Part shown: in pieces, positions 1-9,061 of the stretch
How the letters are laid out: each line of letters opens with the position of its first letter
Numbering within the stretch: position 1 is the first letter of the stretch
Source of the DNA: Dongia_A sp035695765
Lineage (GTDB): Bacteria > Pseudomonadota > Alphaproteobacteria > Dongiales > Dongiaceae
DNA length: 64,000 nt
Direction of reading: 5' to 3'
Assembly: GCA_035695765.1 (NCBI GenBank)
Contig: DASRRI010000091.1
Span: 1 to 64,000, forward strand
Program-made: the position numbers and the translations under genes
The notes under the pieces: generated by a model
What the model was told of the DNA's origin: nothing
Databases searched by the model: none
The model's input: the letters and a program-made list of their open reading frames with translations, nothing else

Positions 1-129
1 CCTGCGCAAGCTCGCCATCAACATCCTGCAGACAACGCCAGGACCCCAACGGATGCGTCACAAAATGCTGCACGCCAGATGGAACGAAACCTTCCTGCTC
101 AATGCCTTGGCTCATATGCGATAGCCCTG
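1..129 (+). mobile_element. 3' end of an ISAs1-family insertion sequence
   Basis: The window opens inside a transposase whose last 40 codons match the C-terminal signature of ISAs1-type transposases. Immediately after its TAG stop comes CCCTG (125-129). ISAs1-type elements typically end close to the transposase stop, and from memory their termini begin CAGGG read inward, so position 129 is the probable element boundary. The left end and target duplication lie outside the window, so completeness cannot be judged. The element abuts alr, where core genes such as dnaB often lie in related genomes. Confidence 0.65.
2..124 (+). CDS. ISAs1-family transposase, C-terminal fragment (5' end outside window)
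   Basis: Open from the window edge to a TAG at 122-124. The translated tail has the family's usual closing pattern: a run resembling LAINILQ, a basic segment (RMRHKMLHARW) and the motif NETFLLNALAHMR just before the stop. It is a DDE transposase that would move the element by cut-and-paste. Only about 40 residues are visible, so activity cannot be judged. The family call rests on this C-terminal pattern alone. Confidence 0.6.
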   Translation: MRKLAINILQTTPGPQRMRHKMLHARWNETFLLNALAHMR

Positions 130-157
130 CCTTGTGGGGGAGGGAATCAGTGGCCCG

Positions 158-1267
158 ATGACGATCCAACCGACGGCCGAACTCACCGTCGATCTCGGCG
201 CGCTGGTCGCCAATTACCGGCTGCTGCAGCGCCATTCCAAGCCGGCCAAGGCGGCAGCGGGCATCAAGGCCAACGCCTATGGTCTCGGCGTGGAACAAGC
301 CGCGCCGGCGCTCTTCAAAGCCGGATGCCGCCATTTTTTCGTCGCCATCCTCAGCGAAGCGCTCGCGCTGCGGCCCATCGTGCCGGAGGCCGAAATCTAT
401 GTCCTCTCCGGCCCGATCGGCGGAGACGAGGCGGAGTTCGTGCAGGACCGAGTCACGCCGGTGCTCAACTCGCTGCCGCAGGTCGAGCTGTGGGCGCGCT
501 GGTGCGCCGCCAATGGCGGGACGCCGGCCGCGCTGCATATCGATACCGGCATGTCGCGCCTCGGCCTCGCGCCGGCGGAGCTGGATCGCCTGATCGCCGA
601 CCCGGCATTGCTCCACGCGTTCCCGATCCCGCTGGTGATGTCGCACCTCGCCTCCTCAGACGAGCCGGTCCACCCGCAGAACGCAACGCAGCTCGCGCTG
701 TTCAAGGGCGCCCTCGACCGCCTGCTGCCGCTGCTTCCCGCGCGCCCGATCATCTCCTTCGCCAACTCCTCGGGCATCTTCCTGGGGCGGGACTATGCCT
801 TCGATCTGGTCCGGCCGGGGGCGGCCCTTTATGGCTTAAATCCCACGCCGGCGGTCCCCAATCCCATGCGCCAAGTGGTTGGGCTGAAAGCCAGAATCCT
901 TCAGGTCCGTCACATTGACGCCCATCAGACCGTTGGCTATGGTGCCGCCCACCGCTCAACGCGGGCAACAAGCCTGGCGACCCTTGGCCTAGGCTATGCG
1001 GATGGGGTTTTCCGCGCCTTGAGCCATGTTGGTGCCGCCTTTGTTGGGGGAATAAGGGCGCCATTCGTGGGTCGCGTATCGATGGATCTGATTACGATCG
1101 ATGTCGGTCATGTGCCCGCGCATCTGGTGGAACCGGGTGCGTGGGTCGAAATCCTGGGTGAGCATCAGAGCGCCGATGAACTGGCCGCCGCCGCCGGCAC
1201 CATCGGCTATGAAGTGCTGACCGCCCTCGGTCCGCGCTATCAGCGCCGCTATATCCCAGCTCAATAG
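158..1267 (+). CDS. alr: alanine racemase
   Basis: A PLP enzyme that interconverts L- and D-alanine in the cytoplasm and supplies D-Ala for peptidoglycan. At 369 residues it has the usual Alr length. Lys37 in GIKANAYGLG is the PLP Schiff-base lysine, and the second catalytic residue is the Tyr in VGYGAAHRS in the C-terminal beta domain. I chose the ATG at 158; an in-frame GTG at 134 would add eight residues without family support, although the purine-rich GGGGAGGGA at 136-143 is rather far upstream of 158. The gene lies directly after an ISAs1 remnant and 9 bases before mlaE. Confidence 0.95.
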   Translation: MTIQPTAELTVDLGALVANYRLLQRHSKPAKAAAGIKANAYGLGVEQAAPALFKAGCRHFFVAILSEALALRPIVPEAEIYVLSGPIGGDEAEFVQDRVTPVLNSLPQVELWARWCAANGGTPAALHIDTGMSRLGLAPAELDRLIADPALLHAFPIPLVMSHLASSDEPVHPQNATQLALFKGALDRLLPLLPARPIISFANSSGIFLGRDYAFDLVRPGAALYGLNPTPAVPNPMRQVVGLKARILQVRHIDAHQTVGYGAAHRSTRATSLATLGLGYADGVFRALSHVGAAFVGGIRAPFVGRVSMDLITIDVGHVPAHLVEPGAWVEILGEHQSADELAAAAGTIGYEVLTALGPRYQRRYIPAQ

Positions 1268-1276
1268 ACGCGCCCC

Positions 1277-2050
1277 ATGCCCCTGCTTCAGCCCTTGGGG
1301 CGCACATTCCTGCATGGGCTCGCGGCCATCGGCCGCCTCGCTCTGTTCACCTTGCGCGCGATCCTGCTGGCGCTGCGCCCGCCTTATTATCCGCGCCTCA
1401 TCCTGCAGCAGATGATCGAGATCGGGTACTATTCCCTGCCCGTGGTCGGCATGACCGCCGTCTTCACCGGCATGGTGCTGGCGCTGCAGACCTATACCGG
1501 GTTCTCGCGCTTCAATGCTGAGACCGCCATTCCCAACGTCGTCGTGCTGTCGATCTGCCGCGAGCTGGGGCCGGTCATGGCGGGCCTGATGGTAGCGGGG
1601 CGAATCGGCGCGGCGATGGCGGCGGAACTCGGCACCATGCGAGTGACGGAACAGATCGACGCCCTGACCACGCTCTCCACCAATCCCTTCAAGTATTTGA
1701 TCGCACCGCGCCTGATCGCCGGCATTACCATGCTGCCGGTCCTGGTCGGAACCGCCGACGTGATCGGTGTCCTGGGCGGCTATCTGGTCAGCGCCTACAA
1801 GCTCGGTTTCAATGCCGGCAGCTACCTGCAGAACACCGTCGATTTCGTGGAATTCCTCGATGTCTTCTCCGGCCTGGTGAAGGCCGCGGTGTTCGGCTTC
1901 ATCGTCGCGCTGATGGGCTGCTATCACGGCTTCCACAGCCGCGGCGGCGCCCAGGGCGTCGGCAAGGCCACCACCAACGCGGTGGTCAGCGCCTCCATCC
2001 TCATCCTCATCTCCAACTACATCGTGACGGAGTTGTTCTTCTCGCGATGA
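1277..2050 (+). CDS. mlaE: MlaE-type ABC transporter permease
   Basis: Integral inner-membrane permease of the Mla phospholipid transport system, which moves glycerophospholipids between the inner membrane and the periplasm and maintains outer-membrane asymmetry. It has 257 residues with several hydrophobic helices and the MlaE/Ttg2B pattern (RELGPVMAGLMVAGRIGAAMAAELGTM near residues 95-120). It overlaps the next gene by 4 bases (ATGA), so the two are probably translationally coupled. No mlaD substrate-binding gene follows; it may be encoded elsewhere. Whether this paralogue handles phospholipid specifically is inferred from the family. Confidence 0.92.
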   Translation: MPLLQPLGRTFLHGLAAIGRLALFTLRAILLALRPPYYPRLILQQMIEIGYYSLPVVGMTAVFTGMVLALQTYTGFSRFNAETAIPNVVVLSICRELGPVMAGLMVAGRIGAAMAAELGTMRVTEQIDALTTLSTNPFKYLIAPRLIAGITMLPVLVGTADVIGVLGGYLVSAYKLGFNAGSYLQNTVDFVEFLDVFSGLVKAAVFGFIVALMGCYHGFHSRGGAQGVGKATTNAVVSASILILISNYIVTELFFSR

Positions 2051-2823
2051 GCAGCGATCTCAAAATCAAGGTGCGGGGCCTGTGCAAATCCTTCGGCCGC
2101 AAAGTGGTGCTGAAGGATCTGGACCTCGACGTGCCGAAAGGCGAGTCGCTGGTGGTGATCGGCGGGTCCGGCACCGGCAAGTCGGTGTTGATCAAATGCA
2201 TCATCGGCCTGATGAAGCCGGACAAGGGTTCGATCGAGATCGACGGCCACGAAGTCACCCGCATGTCGTCGGCCGAGCGCGAAGAGATCATGCACAAGTT
2301 CGGCATGCTGTTCCAAGGCGGCGCGCTCTTTGATTCCATTCCCGTTTGGGAGAACGTGGCGTTCGGCCTGATCGCCGGCCGCGGTTTCAACCGGGCCGAG
2401 GCCAAGGAGATCGCACTCCGGAAGCTAGGCGCCGTCGGGCTCAGCCCCGAAGTGGCCGCGCTCTATCCCGCGGAGCTATCGGGCGGCATGCAGAAGCGTG
2501 TGTCGCTGGCGCGCGCCATCGCGAGCGAGCCGGAGATCATCTTTTTCGACGAGCCGACCACCGGCCTCGACCCGATCATGAGCCAGGTGATCAACGAGCT
2601 GATCAAGCAATGCGTCGATGACCTGGGCGCCACCGCCCTCTCCATCACCCACGACATGCATTCCTTGCGGGTGATCGGCGATGGCGCGGCGATGATCTAT
2701 GATGGCAAGATCATCTGGCATGGCGCGGCCCAGGATGTCGACCATTCCGGCAATCCCCATGTCGAGCAGTTCGTGCAGGGCCGCGCGGAGGGCCCGATCA
2801 AGATGCCCGTTCGTCACTTATAG
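2047..2823 (+). CDS. mlaF: MlaF-type ABC transporter ATP-binding protein
   Basis: Cytoplasmic ATPase partner of the MlaE permease, 258 residues. The Walker A loop is GGSGTGKS at residues 39-46, with the GTGKSV form common in MlaF. The ABC signature is LSGGMQKRVSLARA, and the Walker B stretch IIFFDEPTTGLDP follows. The start overlaps the mlaE stop. Transcription runs on towards radA, whose start lies 35 bases downstream, so the lipid transporter and DNA-repair genes may share a message. Confidence 0.93.
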   Translation: MSSDLKIKVRGLCKSFGRKVVLKDLDLDVPKGESLVVIGGSGTGKSVLIKCIIGLMKPDKGSIEIDGHEVTRMSSAEREEIMHKFGMLFQGGALFDSIPVWENVAFGLIAGRGFNRAEAKEIALRKLGAVGLSPEVAALYPAELSGGMQKRVSLARAIASEPEIIFFDEPTTGLDPIMSQVINELIKQCVDDLGATALSITHDMHSLRVIGDGAAMIYDGKIIWHGAAQDVDHSGNPHVEQFVQGRAEGPIKMPVRHL

Positions 2824-2858
2824 GGTCAGGCCGCGTTAAGGCGGCGGAGTGATCGCCG

Positions 2859-4280
2859 ATGGCGAAATCGAGTGCCCATTATGTCTGCCAGAATTGCGGC
2901 GCCAGTTTTTCCCGCTGGATGGGCAAGTGCGAAGCCTGCAACGCCTGGAACAGCATTGTCGAAGAGGCCGCGCGCGCCGAGGTGCCCAGGGGCCTTTCCC
3001 GCGGCAAAGGCAAGAATGTCGAGTTCGTCGCCCTTGACGGCCATGCGCCGGAGGCAGCGCGGCGCGCGACTGGCAGTGCCGAATTCGACCGCGTCACCGG
3101 CGGGGGGCTGGTGCGCGGCTCCGCCATCCTGATCGGCGGCGACCCGGGAATCGGCAAGTCCACCTTGTTGCTGCAGATCGTGACGGCGGTAGCCCAAGGA
3201 TCGAAGCCCCTGCGCTCCGCCTACATCTCTGGCGAGGAGGCGGTGGAGCAGGTGCAGCTGCGCGCCCGGCGCCTCGGCCAGCATTCCCACGCCGTGCAGA
3301 TTGCCGCCGCCACCAATGTGCGCGACATCATCGCCAGCCTGGACAAATCCGACCCGCCCGATTTGGTGGTGATCGATTCCATCCAGACCATGTATCTCGA
3401 CAACCTCGATTCCGCACCCGGCACCGTGGCGCAGGTCAGGAGCGCCGCCGCGGAGCTGATCCGCCTCGCCAAGCAGCGTGGCTTTGTCCTGATGCTGGTC
3501 GGCCACGTCACCAAGGAGGGCCAGATCGCCGGCCCGCGCGTTCTCGAGCATATGGTCGACACCGTGCTTTATTTCGAAGGCGAGCGCGGCCACCATTTCC
3601 GCCTGCTGCGCGCGGTCAAGAACCGCTTCGGCCCGGCCAATGAAATCGGCGTGTTCGAGATGACCGAGGGCGGCCTCCAGGAAGTGCCGAATCCCTCTGC
3701 CCTGTTCCTGGCCGAGCGGCGCGGCAGCGTCAGCGGCGCGACCGTCTTTGCGGGCATCGAAGGCACGCGCCCGGTCCTGGTAGAGATCCAGGCCCTGGTT
3801 TCGCCCTCCCCGCTCGCCACCCCGCGCCGCGCTGTCGTCGGATGGGACTCGAGCCGCCTCGCCATGCTGCTGGCGGTGCTGGAGACCCGTTGTGAGCTGG
3901 GCTTCGCCGGCAACGAGGTCTATCTCAATGTCGCCGGGGGCCTCCGGATCAGCGAGCCGGCGGCAGACCTTGCCGTCGCCCTCGCCCTCATCAGCGCTCT
4001 GACCGACCGGCCGGTGCCGGAGGATGTGGCGGCATTCGGGGAGATCGGCCTCAGCGGCGAGGTGCGCATGGTGTCGCAGCCGGAGCTGCGGCTGCGCGAA
4101 GCCGGCAAGCTCGGCTTCCGCCGCGTTCTGATGCCGCGCCGGCGCGATGCTGCGAAAAAGGAACGCACTGGCGTTTCCGGCATTGAAGTGCTCGAAATCG
4201 GACACCTGCAGGATGTATTGGATTGGCTGTATAGTGAGGTGCGCTCCTTGAGCGCCGGCAAGCGAGTCCTGTCGCAATAG
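2859..4280 (+). CDS. radA: DNA repair protein RadA
   Basis: RecA-like ATPase that processes recombination intermediates and drives branch migration. It has 473 residues, the normal length. It carries an N-terminal four-cysteine zinc finger (Cys10, Cys13, Cys24, Cys27), Walker A GGDPGIGKST, the RadA-specific KNRFG motif, and a C-terminal Lon-protease-like domain (PRRAVVGWDSSRLAMLLAVLE and beyond). The radA-cvpA-purF order is widespread in Alphaproteobacteria. Confidence 0.96.
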   Translation: MAKSSAHYVCQNCGASFSRWMGKCEACNAWNSIVEEAARAEVPRGLSRGKGKNVEFVALDGHAPEAARRATGSAEFDRVTGGGLVRGSAILIGGDPGIGKSTLLLQIVTAVAQGSKPLRSAYISGEEAVEQVQLRARRLGQHSHAVQIAAATNVRDIIASLDKSDPPDLVVIDSIQTMYLDNLDSAPGTVAQVRSAAAELIRLAKQRGFVLMLVGHVTKEGQIAGPRVLEHMVDTVLYFEGERGHHFRLLRAVKNRFGPANEIGVFEMTEGGLQEVPNPSALFLAERRGSVSGATVFAGIEGTRPVLVEIQALVSPSPLATPRRAVVGWDSSRLAMLLAVLETRCELGFAGNEVYLNVAGGLRISEPAADLAVALALISALTDRPVPEDVAAFGEIGLSGEVRMVSQPELRLREAGKLGFRRVLMPRRRDAAKKERTGVSGIEVLEIGHLQDVLDWLYSEVRSLSAGKRVLSQ

Positions 4281-4298
4281 ATCATCGGAGTAGGTCAC

Positions 4299-5081
4299 GT
4301 GAATTTTGTCGACATCGTGGTGCTGGCGGTCATCGCGCTGTCCACGCTGCTGGCCCTGGGCCGCGGTTTCGTGAAAGAGGTGCTGTCCGTATTCGGCTGG
4401 ATCGGCGCCGCCATCGGCACCTTCGTCATCTTCTTCTATGTGCCGGAGGTGCGCGCCTTCGCCAACAAGCAGATCGCCGAGCCCCTGCTGGCGGACATCG
4501 CCTGTGCAGTCAGCTTGTTCATCATCCTGCTGATCGTCCTCGGCTTCTTCAACCACGCGATCGCCTCGCGCATTCATGCGAGCGCGCTGGGGCCCCTCGA
4601 CAAGTCGCTGGGGCTGGTGTTCGGGCTGGCGCGGGGAATCGTGCTGGTTGCGCTGGCCTACATGGCGATGGCAGATTGGTTGCTGCCCAACAAGCAGGAA
4701 CGGCCGGAGGTCATCAACCAGGCCCGCACCGAGCCCTATGTAGAAATGGCCGCGACTTATCTCAAAAACCTGATCCCCCAGGACCTCAAGGACCGCGCCA
4801 GCTCCATCCTCGATGAGGGCTCCAAGGCAGTCGAGCAGGGCCAGGACCTCAATGAAACCATCAAGAAGATAAGCCCTTCGGACAACCAGCCGACGCCCCC
4901 GGCGAATAATCAGCCAAGCACCCAGCCAGCCGGCGAATCGCCGGCCGATTCGACCCGGAATGGCGGGCAGGGAACGCAACGCAGCCCTGCGGGAAATCAA
5001 GATGGACACGGAGAACAATCCGGGTATAAGGACGCCGAGCGCAAGGACCTGGAACGGCTGATTCAGGGCCAGTCGCAATAA
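4299..5081 (+). CDS. cvpA: CvpA family inner-membrane protein
   Basis: Homologue of CvpA, named for colicin V production in E. coli and also linked to envelope stress tolerance; the molecular role is unsettled. It has 260 residues: about four N-terminal transmembrane helices in residues 1-130, then a polar tail rich in Gln, Asn and Pro that is probably disordered. It starts with GTG at 4299, preceded by GGAG at 4287-4290. It sits between radA and purF, as in many proteobacteria. Confidence 0.9.
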   Translation: MNFVDIVVLAVIALSTLLALGRGFVKEVLSVFGWIGAAIGTFVIFFYVPEVRAFANKQIAEPLLADIACAVSLFIILLIVLGFFNHAIASRIHASALGPLDKSLGLVFGLARGIVLVALAYMAMADWLLPNKQERPEVINQARTEPYVEMAATYLKNLIPQDLKDRASSILDEGSKAVEQGQDLNETIKKISPSDNQPTPPANNQPSTQPAGESPADSTRNGGQGTQRSPAGNQDGHGEQSGYKDAERKDLERLIQGQSQ

Positions 5082-5103
5082 CCCCAAAGGGAATTACGGG
5101 CCG

Positions 5104-6555
5104 ATGCTGACGACCCATCCTTTCGATGACGATCATCTGAAGGAGGAATGCGGCATTGTCGGAATCTATGGCGTCGAGGAAGCCGCGACCCATTGTGTGC
5201 TGGGCCTGCATGCCCTGCAGCATCGCGGCCAGGAGGCGGCGGGTGTCGTCTCCTTTGACGGGCGGTTCAACGCCCACCGCGCCCAGGGCTACGTCGCCGA
5301 CAATTTCTCGCAGCACTCCGTTGTCGGAAAACTGACCGGCCACGCCGCGATCGGCCATACCCGCTATTCCACTACTGGCGAGAATTCGCTGCGCAACGTG
5401 CAGCCGTTGTTCGGTGATCTCCATTTCGGCGGCTTCGCCGTCGGCCACAACGGCAACCTGACCAACGCGCAGATGGTCCGGCAGGAGCTGGTGAAGCGCG
5501 GCTCGATGTTCCAATCGACAAGCGACACCGAAGTCATCCTGCACCTGATGGCGACGCACCTGCGCGGCAACGTGATCGACCGCCTGATCAACGCGCTGCA
5601 CCAGGTCGAAGGCGCCTATTCCCTGATCTGCATCGCCGAGGAGATGGTGATCGGCGTGCGCGACCCGCTCGGTGTGCGCCCGTTGGTGCTGGGCAAGCTG
5701 GGAGACGGCTGGATTCTCGCCTCGGAGACCTGCGCCCTCGACATCGTCGGCGCGGACTATGTGCGCGACATCGATGCGGGCGAGCTCATCATCCTCGACA
5801 AGCGCGGCGTCACCAGCATGAAGCCGTTCGGCACGCAGCCGAAGCGTCCATGCATCTTCGAATACGTCTATTTCGCCCGGCCCGACAGCGTGATGGATGG
5901 CAAGAGCGTCTATGATTCGCGCAAGCGCATCGGCGCCGAGCTCGCAAAGGAAGCCCCGGCCAGCGCCGACGTGGTGATCCCGGTTCCGGATTCCGGCGTG
6001 CCGGCCGCGCTCGGCTACGCCGCCGCCTCCGGCATCCCGTTCGAATACGGCATCATCCGCAACCATTATGTCGGCCGCACCTTCATCGAGCCGACCGACC
6101 AGATCCGCCATCTCGGCGTGCGGCTGAAGCACAATGCCAACCGCGCCCATGTCGAAGGCAAGCGCATCGTGCTGGTCGATGACAGCATCGTGCGCGGCAC
6201 CACCTCCAAGAAAATCGTGGAGATGATGCGCAACGCCGGCGCGACCGAGGTGCATATGCGCATCTCCTCGCCCCCGACCGCCCATTCCTGCTTTTACGGC
6301 ATCGACACGCCGGAGCGGAAGAATCTGCTGGCCGCCAAATACAGCCTCGAAGAGATGGCGGACTTCATCGGCTGCGATTCGCTCGCCTTCATCTCGATCG
6401 ACGGGCTCTATCGCGCCATGGACCTGATCGGGCGCGACAACAAGCGGCCGCAATATTGCGACGCCTGCTTCACGGGCGATTATCCGACCGCGCTCACCGA
6501 CCAGGAAGGCGGCATGGTCTCGGGCCAGCTGTCACTCCTGGCCCAGCCGGCATGA
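5104..6555 (+). CDS. purF: amidophosphoribosyltransferase
   Basis: Catalyses the first committed step of purine synthesis, converting PRPP and glutamine to 5-phosphoribosylamine. It has 483 residues. An N-terminal propeptide of 15 residues precedes Cys16 (CGIVGIYG), the nucleophile of the Ntn glutaminase domain. The C-terminal phosphoribosyltransferase domain carries the PRPP loop IVLVDDSIVRGTTSKK. The stop overlaps the ATG of the following SDR gene by 4 bases, suggesting translational coupling. Confidence 0.97.
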   Translation: MLTTHPFDDDHLKEECGIVGIYGVEEAATHCVLGLHALQHRGQEAAGVVSFDGRFNAHRAQGYVADNFSQHSVVGKLTGHAAIGHTRYSTTGENSLRNVQPLFGDLHFGGFAVGHNGNLTNAQMVRQELVKRGSMFQSTSDTEVILHLMATHLRGNVIDRLINALHQVEGAYSLICIAEEMVIGVRDPLGVRPLVLGKLGDGWILASETCALDIVGADYVRDIDAGELIILDKRGVTSMKPFGTQPKRPCIFEYVYFARPDSVMDGKSVYDSRKRIGAELAKEAPASADVVIPVPDSGVPAALGYAAASGIPFEYGIIRNHYVGRTFIEPTDQIRHLGVRLKHNANRAHVEGKRIVLVDDSIVRGTTSKKIVEMMRNAGATEVHMRISSPPTAHSCFYGIDTPERKNLLAAKYSLEEMADFIGCDSLAFISIDGLYRAMDLIGRDNKRPQYCDACFTGDYPTALTDQEGGMVSGQLSLLAQPA

Positions 6556-7286
6556 GTGAGGCGAGCGGAGCGCCCCAAGTTCCAATGCTGGCCGGCCGCA
6601 TCTGCCTTGTGACCGGAGCCAGCCGCGGCATCGGCCGCGCGGTCGCCAAGCGCTACGCCCAGGAGGGCGCCGACCTCATCCTCACGGCCCGCACCGTCGG
6701 CGCGTTGGAAGAGCTGGATGACGAGATCCGGGCCATCAACGGCAAGACCTCGCTACTGGTGCCGATGGACCTGCGCAACTTCGACACCATCGACCAATTG
6801 GGCGCCGGTCTCTATGAGCGCTACGGCAAGCTCGATGTCCTGGTCGGCAATGCCGGCGTGCTGGGCCAGATGTCGCCGCTGACTCACATCGAGCCGAAGG
6901 CCTGGCAGGAAGTCATCGACGTCAACCTGACTGCCAATTGGCGCCTGATCCGCAGCCTCGATCCTCTCCTGCGACAATCGGAGGCTGGCCGCGCGATCTT
7001 TGTCTCGAGCGGCGTGGCACAGGGCCCGCGCGCCTACTGGGGCACCTATGCAATCAGCAAGGCCGCCATCGAGATGCTGGTCGGCATCTACGCCAAGGAA
7101 AACCTGCAGAGTACCATCCGCGCCAACCTCATCGACCCCGGCCGCATCCGCACCCGCATGCGCGCCACCGCCTATCCCGGCGAAGACCCGATGACCCTGC
7201 CCGCCCCCGAAGACGTGACCGAGCCGTTCGTGCGCCTTGCGCGGGCGGATTACAGGGGCAACGGCGAAGTGGTGAAGGCGTATTAG
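6552..7286 (+). CDS. SDR family oxidoreductase coupled to purF
   Basis: Short-chain dehydrogenase/reductase of 244 residues. The dinucleotide-binding motif is TGASRGIGRAV, the NAG motif is NAGVLG, the catalytic Ser is in FVSSG, and the active site is YAISK (Tyr-x-x-x-Lys). The start at 6552 is set by the ATGA overlap with the purF stop; longer in-frame starts lie inside purF. An SDR directly after purF recurs in Alphaproteobacteria, but the substrate is unknown. Confidence 0.88.
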   Translation: MSEASGAPQVPMLAGRICLVTGASRGIGRAVAKRYAQEGADLILTARTVGALEELDDEIRAINGKTSLLVPMDLRNFDTIDQLGAGLYERYGKLDVLVGNAGVLGQMSPLTHIEPKAWQEVIDVNLTANWRLIRSLDPLLRQSEAGRAIFVSSGVAQGPRAYWGTYAISKAAIEMLVGIYAKENLQSTIRANLIDPGRIRTRMRATAYPGEDPMTLPAPEDVTEPFVRLARADYRGNGEVVKAY

Positions 7287-7358
7287 GCGCCCAAGCTCGC
7301 GCTTGTAATCGATCGCAAAAATAGCAGGCTGGGCAATCGTCAGCCGCGGGGGGACGTC

Positions 7359-7952
7359 ATGCGTGCTCGTCTGCTTGCTATAGCATTGCTCACGATTGCC
7401 GTTGGAAATGCGGCCTCTGCCCAGGAGCCGCAATCGTTCGCCGATTGGACGCTCTCCACGATCTTCACCGCGATCATCGCGGTCGCTCTCATCGCCTTGG
7501 CCATCGGCGTGTGGCGCTTGATCGTCGTTACCGCAAGATGCTGCGGCAAGGAATCCGACAAGACGATCCGCGGCTATTTGTTTCCACTTGCGCCGGCGCT
7601 CTACAAGGAGGGCAGCGGCGGCGCCTACATCCTGACCAAGCTCGGCAATTTCGGTCGCACGCCCTGCATCCTCAAGGAATCCTATCTGGAATCCATCGCC
7701 GCCGAACCCACCGGGGGCCCGGCCGGGCGCCTCCTCATGCATGATATGGTGTTCGACGTGAAGGCTGAGGACGTAAGCTTGAGCGCGCCCGCTTTGCCGA
7801 TCAATGGCGCAACCACCTCCTATTTGATCGGTTATTTCCGCCATCTCGACGTTTTCGGCGCATCGCATATGACGCGCTATTGTTATCGGATAGAACCCGC
7901 CATCGCCTCATTCGAACGCGCGGGCGGCGCGGCCTGGAACGAATTCGATTAG
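7359..7952 (+). CDS. hypothetical membrane-anchored protein
   Basis: A 197-residue protein I do not recognise. It has a cleavable-looking signal peptide (residues 1-22, ending ASAQ), a second hydrophobic helix at about residues 38-58 and a polar C-terminal domain of about 130 residues. It therefore appears anchored in the inner membrane, with the bulk possibly cytoplasmic after the second helix. A GGGGGA ribosome site lies just before the ATG. It stands alone between the SDR and bicupin genes. Confidence 0.6.
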   Translation: MRARLLAIALLTIAVGNAASAQEPQSFADWTLSTIFTAIIAVALIALAIGVWRLIVVTARCCGKESDKTIRGYLFPLAPALYKEGSGGAYILTKLGNFGRTPCILKESYLESIAAEPTGGPAGRLLMHDMVFDVKAEDVSLSAPALPINGATTSYLIGYFRHLDVFGASHMTRYCYRIEPAIASFERAGGAAWNEFD

Positions 7953-8028
7953 GACTGCAACAGCCAAATATGCTGACACGCCAGGACAGTGGCGTGAATG
8001 AAAATAACAATCCGGGAGGAGTAGTCAG

Positions 8029-9042
8029 ATGCCAGCCCAAACACCACGCCCCGATTTCATCCGCCATTGGACCGAGCTTGAAGGGGCCGACGACGCGCAT
8101 TATCCGAACAGCGACGAGCTGCTCAGCATTGGCGCGCCGCTCGCCCGCAGGCTTGGCCTGAAACAAATCGGCATTCATCACGAGCGCCTGCTTCCCGGTC
8201 GGCGCACCTCCTATCCGCATGCGGAGAGTTTGGAAGAGGAGTTCGTGTTCGTGATCGAAGGTGCGCCGGATGCCTGGATCGATGGGCACCTGCATCGCCT
8301 CGAAGCCGGCGACGCGGTCGGCTTTCCGGCGGGCACCGGGCTCTGCCATACCTTCCTCAACAACACCGACACAGAAGTGCGGCTGCTGGTGGTTGGCGAG
8401 GCGCCAAAAGCGGAGAACAAGATCTATTATCCCTGCAACTCCGAAATGATGCCGTTGCGCAAAGACTGGTGGCACGATGTGCCGGAGCGCCGGATGGGAC
8501 CGCATCACGGCAAGCCCGGCGAGCGCACGACCGGCCCCACGATGTCGGAGCACCAGCCCGATTGCATCCTCAATTTTCGCGGCCAGGAAGGCGAACCGGA
8601 TTGTCCTTATGACGGCGACCCGGAGCCGATGAAGATCGATGTCGATTTCAGCGATCGCTTCGGCCTGACGCGCATCGGCATCCATCACCAGCGATTGCTG
8701 CCCGGCCACCGCTCCTGCTATCCGCACGCGGAGAGCAAGGAGGAAGAGTTCGTCTTTATGCTGGAAGGCGAAGGCGACGCCTGGATCGATGGCTGGCTGC
8801 ACCGCGTAAAGGAAGGCGATGCCATCGCATTCCCGGCCGGCACCGGCATCTCGCACAACTTCATCAACAATGGTACTGCCGACGTGCGCATGATGGTGAT
8901 CGGCCAGCGAGGCGTTCCAGGCAACCTCCTCTTCTATCCGCGCCACGTCGATCGCCGCGCGCGATGGGGCGACGATTGGTGGTCAGACGCACCGCAGCGC
9001 GCGCTAGGCCCGCACGACGGCAAGCCGGATCGGCGGCGCTAA
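8029..9042 (+). CDS. bicupin protein with tandem duplicated cupin domains
   Basis: A 337-residue cytoplasmic protein made of two clearly homologous cupin halves, roughly residues 35-145 and 205-310. Each repeats the same core: YPHAES then EEEFVF, then DAWIDG, then a buried-Gly/Pro barrel end FPAGTG with a nearby His (CHTF and SHNF). The His/Glu pattern suggests a metal site in each barrel. No enzyme activity can be assigned. A strong ribosome site (GGGAGGAG at about 8011-8018) supports the start. It is convergent with the FBP aldolase/phosphatase gene 20 bases away. Confidence 0.8.
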   Translation: MPAQTPRPDFIRHWTELEGADDAHYPNSDELLSIGAPLARRLGLKQIGIHHERLLPGRRTSYPHAESLEEEFVFVIEGAPDAWIDGHLHRLEAGDAVGFPAGTGLCHTFLNNTDTEVRLLVVGEAPKAENKIYYPCNSEMMPLRKDWWHDVPERRMGPHHGKPGERTTGPTMSEHQPDCILNFRGQEGEPDCPYDGDPEPMKIDVDFSDRFGLTRIGIHHQRLLPGHRSCYPHAESKEEEFVFMLEGEGDAWIDGWLHRVKEGDAIAFPAGTGISHNFINNGTADVRMMVIGQRGVPGNLLFYPRHVDRRARWGDDWWSDAPQRALGPHDGKPDRRR

Positions 9043-9061
9043 GGGGCGCGGCGATCCGGCG

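Noticed and set aside
2826..5087. 753-residue open frame on the minus strand
   Set aside because: It is antisense to radA and cvpA, is rich in His, Gln, Asp and Arg from GC-rich shadow codons, and has no family features.
4861..6453. 530-residue open frame on the minus strand
   Set aside because: It lies fully antisense to cvpA and purF, whose products are clear; the composition is that of a shadow frame.
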